From NCBI GenBank assembly GCA_038232655.1, contig JBBSNM010000072.1:1-15156 (forward strand): a stretch of DNA of 15,156 nucleotides, written 5' to 3'. Under the pieces are notes generated by a model. That model did no database searches. It saw only the letters and a program-made list of their open reading frames with translations, and was not told where the DNA came from. Positions within the stretch are counted from its first letter, which is position 1, and the number at the start of each line of letters is the position of its first letter. This document shows, piece by piece, positions 12,883 to 15,156 of the stretch. Position numbers and translations under genes: made by a program. This DNA comes from JACCVL01 sp038232655 (GTDB lineage Bacteria > Actinomycetota > Actinomycetes > Propionibacteriales > Nocardioidaceae).

Positions 12883-13854
12883 ATGGCGGCCCGTCGGGAC
12901 GTGCTGGTCGTGCTGTGCGACGAGCACAAGCCACCCGGGATGGGCAGGGTCGAGTCCCTGGTCGAGGTCCGTTACGCCGACCGGAACGATCTCGCGGCTG
13001 CGCTGCAGGGCGCAGATGCGTTGTTCGTGTGGGACTTCTTCTCCGCGGCGCTGCGCGAGGCCTGGCCAGCCGCCGACCGGCTGCGCTGGATCCACATCGC
13101 GAGCGCCGGGGTCGACCGGCTGCTGTTCCCGCAGCTGGTGGACAGCCCGGTCGTCGTGACCAACTCGCGCGGGGTCTTCGACCGGCCGATCGCCGAGTAC
13201 GTCCTGGGGCTGGTGCTCGCCGTCGCCAAGGACCTGCCCTCGACCTTGGCGCTGCAGCATGAAAGGGTCTGGCGGCACCGCGAGTCCCGGCTCATCGAGG
13301 GACGGCGGGCGCTGGTCGTCGGCACCGGCTCGATCGGGCGGGCGATCGGTCGGTTGTTGCGCGCCACCGGCATGGAGGTCAGCGCCGTGGGGCGCGCCGC
13401 GCGCGACGCGGACCCCGACCTCGGGACCATCCACGCCGCCGGAGACCTGCACGAGCTGCTCCCGACCGCCGACTACGTCGTGATCGCGGCACCGCTGACC
13501 GAGTCGACCCGTGGATGGTTCGACTCGGCGGCCTTCGCCGCGATGCGGGCGGACGCCTGGTTGGTGAACATCGGTCGCGGTCCGATCGTGGTGGAGCCCG
13601 ACCTGATCCAGGCACTGCGAGCCGGCCGGCTTGCCGGCGCCGCGCTGGACGTGTTCGCCGAAGAACCGCTGCCACCACACCATCCTTTCTGGGGGATGGC
13701 GAACGTCATCGTCTCCCCGCACATGTCTGGTGACGTCGTCGGCTGGCACGACGCGCTGGCCGACCTCTTCCTCGACAACCTGACCCGGTGGCTGGCCGGC
13801 CAGTCGCTGGACAACCAGGTGGACAAGTCCGCCGGCTACGTACCCAGCCGATGA
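12883..13854 (+). CDS. D-isomer-specific 2-hydroxyacid dehydrogenase, NAD(P)-binding
   Basis: A 323-residue enzyme of the D-2-hydroxyacid dehydrogenase family. The catalytic domain is split around a Rossmann domain (about 95-285) with the nucleotide loop GTGSIGRAIG (147-156). The catalytic triad is visible as R232 (NIGRGPIV), E261 (FAEEPLP) and H280 (SPHMSG). The trailing Trp of WHD also suits the family. It interconverts a 2-keto acid and the D-2-hydroxy acid. Basic residues after the nucleotide loop (G170-R171, AVGRAAR) hint at NADP or glyoxylate/hydroxypyruvate reductase-like use, but this is not decisive. It is the first gene of the plus operon behind operator 3 and lies 16 bp before the amidase gene. 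The substrate is unknown. Confidence 0.9.
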   Translation: MAARRDVLVVLCDEHKPPGMGRVESLVEVRYADRNDLAAALQGADALFVWDFFSAALREAWPAADRLRWIHIASAGVDRLLFPQLVDSPVVVTNSRGVFDRPIAEYVLGLVLAVAKDLPSTLALQHERVWRHRESRLIEGRRALVVGTGSIGRAIGRLLRATGMEVSAVGRAARDADPDLGTIHAAGDLHELLPTADYVVIAAPLTESTRGWFDSAAFAAMRADAWLVNIGRGPIVVEPDLIQALRAGRLAGAALDVFAEEPLPPHHPFWGMANVIVSPHMSGDVVGWHDALADLFLDNLTRWLAGQSLDNQVDKSAGYVPSR

Positions 13855-13870
13855 CGGCGGAGGAGCACAA

Positions 13871-15156
13871 ATGAGCAGCCAGGTAGCATCCACGGCGCCG
13901 ATGTCGGCCACCGGCATGCTGGCGGCGTTCCGCAACCGGACCCTGTCGCCGGTTCAGTCGACCGAGGCTGCATTGGCGCGAATCGAGTCGCTGGACGTCG
14001 AGGTCAACGCGTTCTGCCTCGTCGACGCCGACACCGCTCTCGCCGCCGCTCGGGCCTCCGAGCAGCGCTGGGCGCGAGCAGAGCCCTGCGGTCCCCTCGA
14101 CGGCGTGACCGTGGCGATCAAGGACCTTCTGCTGACCCGCGGCTGGCCGACGCTGCGGGGTTCGCTGGCCATCGACCCCGAACAGGAGTGGGCCGAGGAC
14201 GCCCCCAGCGTCGCCCGGCTCCGTGCCGCCGGCGCTGTTCTGGTCGGCAAGACCACGACTCCCGAGCTCGGTTGGAAGGGCGTGACGGACAGCCCGCGCT
14301 CCGGCGCGACGGGGAACCCGTGGGATCCGGGCCTGACCTCGGGCGGTTCCAGCGGGGGCAGCGCAGCCGCGGTCGCGCTGGACATGGCGGCGCTGTCCGT
14401 CGGCACCGACGGCGGCGGGTCGGTGCGTATCCCGGCGGCCTTCTGCGGCGTGTTCGGCCTCAAGCCGACCTACGGCCGGATCCCGCTCTACCCCGCCAGC
14501 CCGTTCGGGACACTGGCACACGCCGGGCCGATGACCCGCACCGTCGAAGACGCCGCGCTGATGATGGACGTGCTCACCGGCTTCGATCACCGGGACTGGT
14601 CCGCGATGCCGACACCCTCGGAGTCGCACCGGGCTGGCCTGGACGCCGGCGTGGCCGGCCTGCGCATCGCCTTCAGCCCCACGCTGGGCTACGTCGACGT
14701 CGATCCCGAGGTAGCGTCGCTGGTGCGCTCGGCGGTCGACGTCCTCGCCGGGCTCGGCGCGGTCGTCACCGAGGTCCATCCCGGCTTCGAGGACCCCGTC
14801 GAGGCGTTCAACGTCCTCTGGTACAGCGGCGCCGCCAAGTCGGTGGAGGCGCTCCCGGCCCGGTCGTGGCAAGACCTCGACCCCGGCCTGCAGGAGATCT
14901 GCGCCGAAGGCCGGACCGTCACCGCCTCGCAGTACCTCGACGCCACCGCCGTCCGGATGCGGCTCGGCGTACACATGGGCAGGTTCCACGAGACGTACGA
15001 CGTGCTGGTCACGCCGACCCTCCCGCTGACGGCGTTCGCCAAAGGCCACGAAGTCCCCGACGGCTGGCCCTCACCCCGGTGGACGTCGTGGACACCGTTC
15101 ACCTACCCGTTCAACCTCACCCAGCAGCCCGCCGCGAGCGTCCCCTGCGGGCTGAC
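13871..15156 (+). CDS. Amidase-signature family amidohydrolase (3' end beyond the window)
   Basis: An open frame from ATG 13871 to the window edge, 428 residues without a stop; the family is usually 450-500, so only a short C terminus is missing. The full Ser-cisSer-Lys catalytic triad is present: K84 (VTVAIKDLL), S160 (LTSGGSSGGS) and the nucleophile S184 (GTDGGGSVRIPAAFCG). FGLKPTYGRIP and AHAGPMTRTVEDAA follow as in GatA and other amidases. It is not GatA itself to judge by context: no gatB or gatC. It hydrolyses an amide or N-acyl bond of a small molecule. It could supply the deacylation step that EutE/DoeB performs in canonical ectoine loci, but that is conjecture. A strong GGAGGAG site lies 5-6 nt upstream. 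It is the second gene of the operon behind operator 3. Confidence 0.9.
   Translation, partial: MSSQVASTAPMSATGMLAAFRNRTLSPVQSTEAALARIESLDVEVNAFCLVDADTALAAARASEQRWARAEPCGPLDGVTVAIKDLLLTRGWPTLRGSLAIDPEQEWAEDAPSVARLRAAGAVLVGKTTTPELGWKGVTDSPRSGATGNPWDPGLTSGGSSGGSAAAVALDMAALSVGTDGGGSVRIPAAFCGVFGLKPTYGRIPLYPASPFGTLAHAGPMTRTVEDAALMMDVLTGFDHRDWSAMPTPSESHRAGLDAGVAGLRIAFSPTLGYVDVDPEVASLVRSAVDVLAGLGAVVTEVHPGFEDPVEAFNVLWYSGAAKSVEALPARSWQDLDPGLQEICAEGRTVTASQYLDATAVRMRLGVHMGRFHETYDVLVTPTLPLTAFAKGHEVPDGWPSPRWTSWTPFTYPFNLTQQPAASVPCGL

Overview
The window is gene-dense, very G+C-rich DNA (roughly 70% by eye). It has GTG and TTG starts, 4-bp ATGA/GTGA gene overlaps and a Tat-type lipoprotein, all of which suggest an actinobacterium; genus cannot be told. 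It looks like one catabolic island for a small nitrogen-containing solute. There are no RNA genes, insertion sequences, phage genes or CRISPR arrays, and no gene-free stretch above about 145 bp.

The layout is three divergent gene pairs alternating minus/plus. (1) Minus, 51-4059: class III aminotransferase, RidA-family deaminase, M24 creatinase/ectoine-hydrolase-like enzyme, and a glucarate-dehydratase-like enolase-superfamily enzyme. Facing it, plus, 4191-6745: a succinate-semialdehyde-type aldehyde dehydrogenase and a tartrate/D-malate dehydrogenase. (2) Minus, 6742-8261: a EutA/maleate-isomerase-like protein translationally coupled to a FadR-type GntR repressor. Facing it, plus, 8395-11488: a complete ABC importer closely resembling the ectoine/hydroxyectoine transporter EhuB-EhuC-EhuD-EhuA. 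(3) Minus, 11496-12739: a DUF3830 protein coupled to a second EutA/maleate-isomerase-like protein. Facing it, plus, 12883-end: a D-2-hydroxyacid dehydrogenase and an amidase that runs off the window.

The most striking signal is regulatory. The same palindrome, GATTGTTGACAATC, occurs once in each of the three divergent intergenic regions (4077-4090, 8296-8309, 12761-12774); I saw no other copy. It fits the FadR-family TNGTNNACNA consensus, and one of the flanking operons encodes such a regulator. At two of the three sites the palindrome contains a perfect TTGACA -35 box with a TAGYGT -10 box 17 bp away, and a second promoter faces the other way in the same DNA. All six operons therefore look like one autoregulated regulon.

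A working model (inference): EhuABCD imports ectoine, hydroxyectoine or a related compound. The M24 enzyme and/or the amidase open ring or amide bonds. The aminotransferase and aldehyde dehydrogenase convert an omega-amino acid to an acid. The racemase/isomerase-like proteins, DUF3830, the enolase-superfamily enzyme and the two hydroxyacid dehydrogenases process the resulting hydroxy or dicarboxylic acids. The canonical EutB, EutC and EutE/DoeB proteins and the MocR-type EnuR regulator are not present in the window, and several of the enzymes differ from their canonical counterparts. This is therefore either a divergent ectoine/hydroxyectoine pathway or an undescribed pathway for a related solute.
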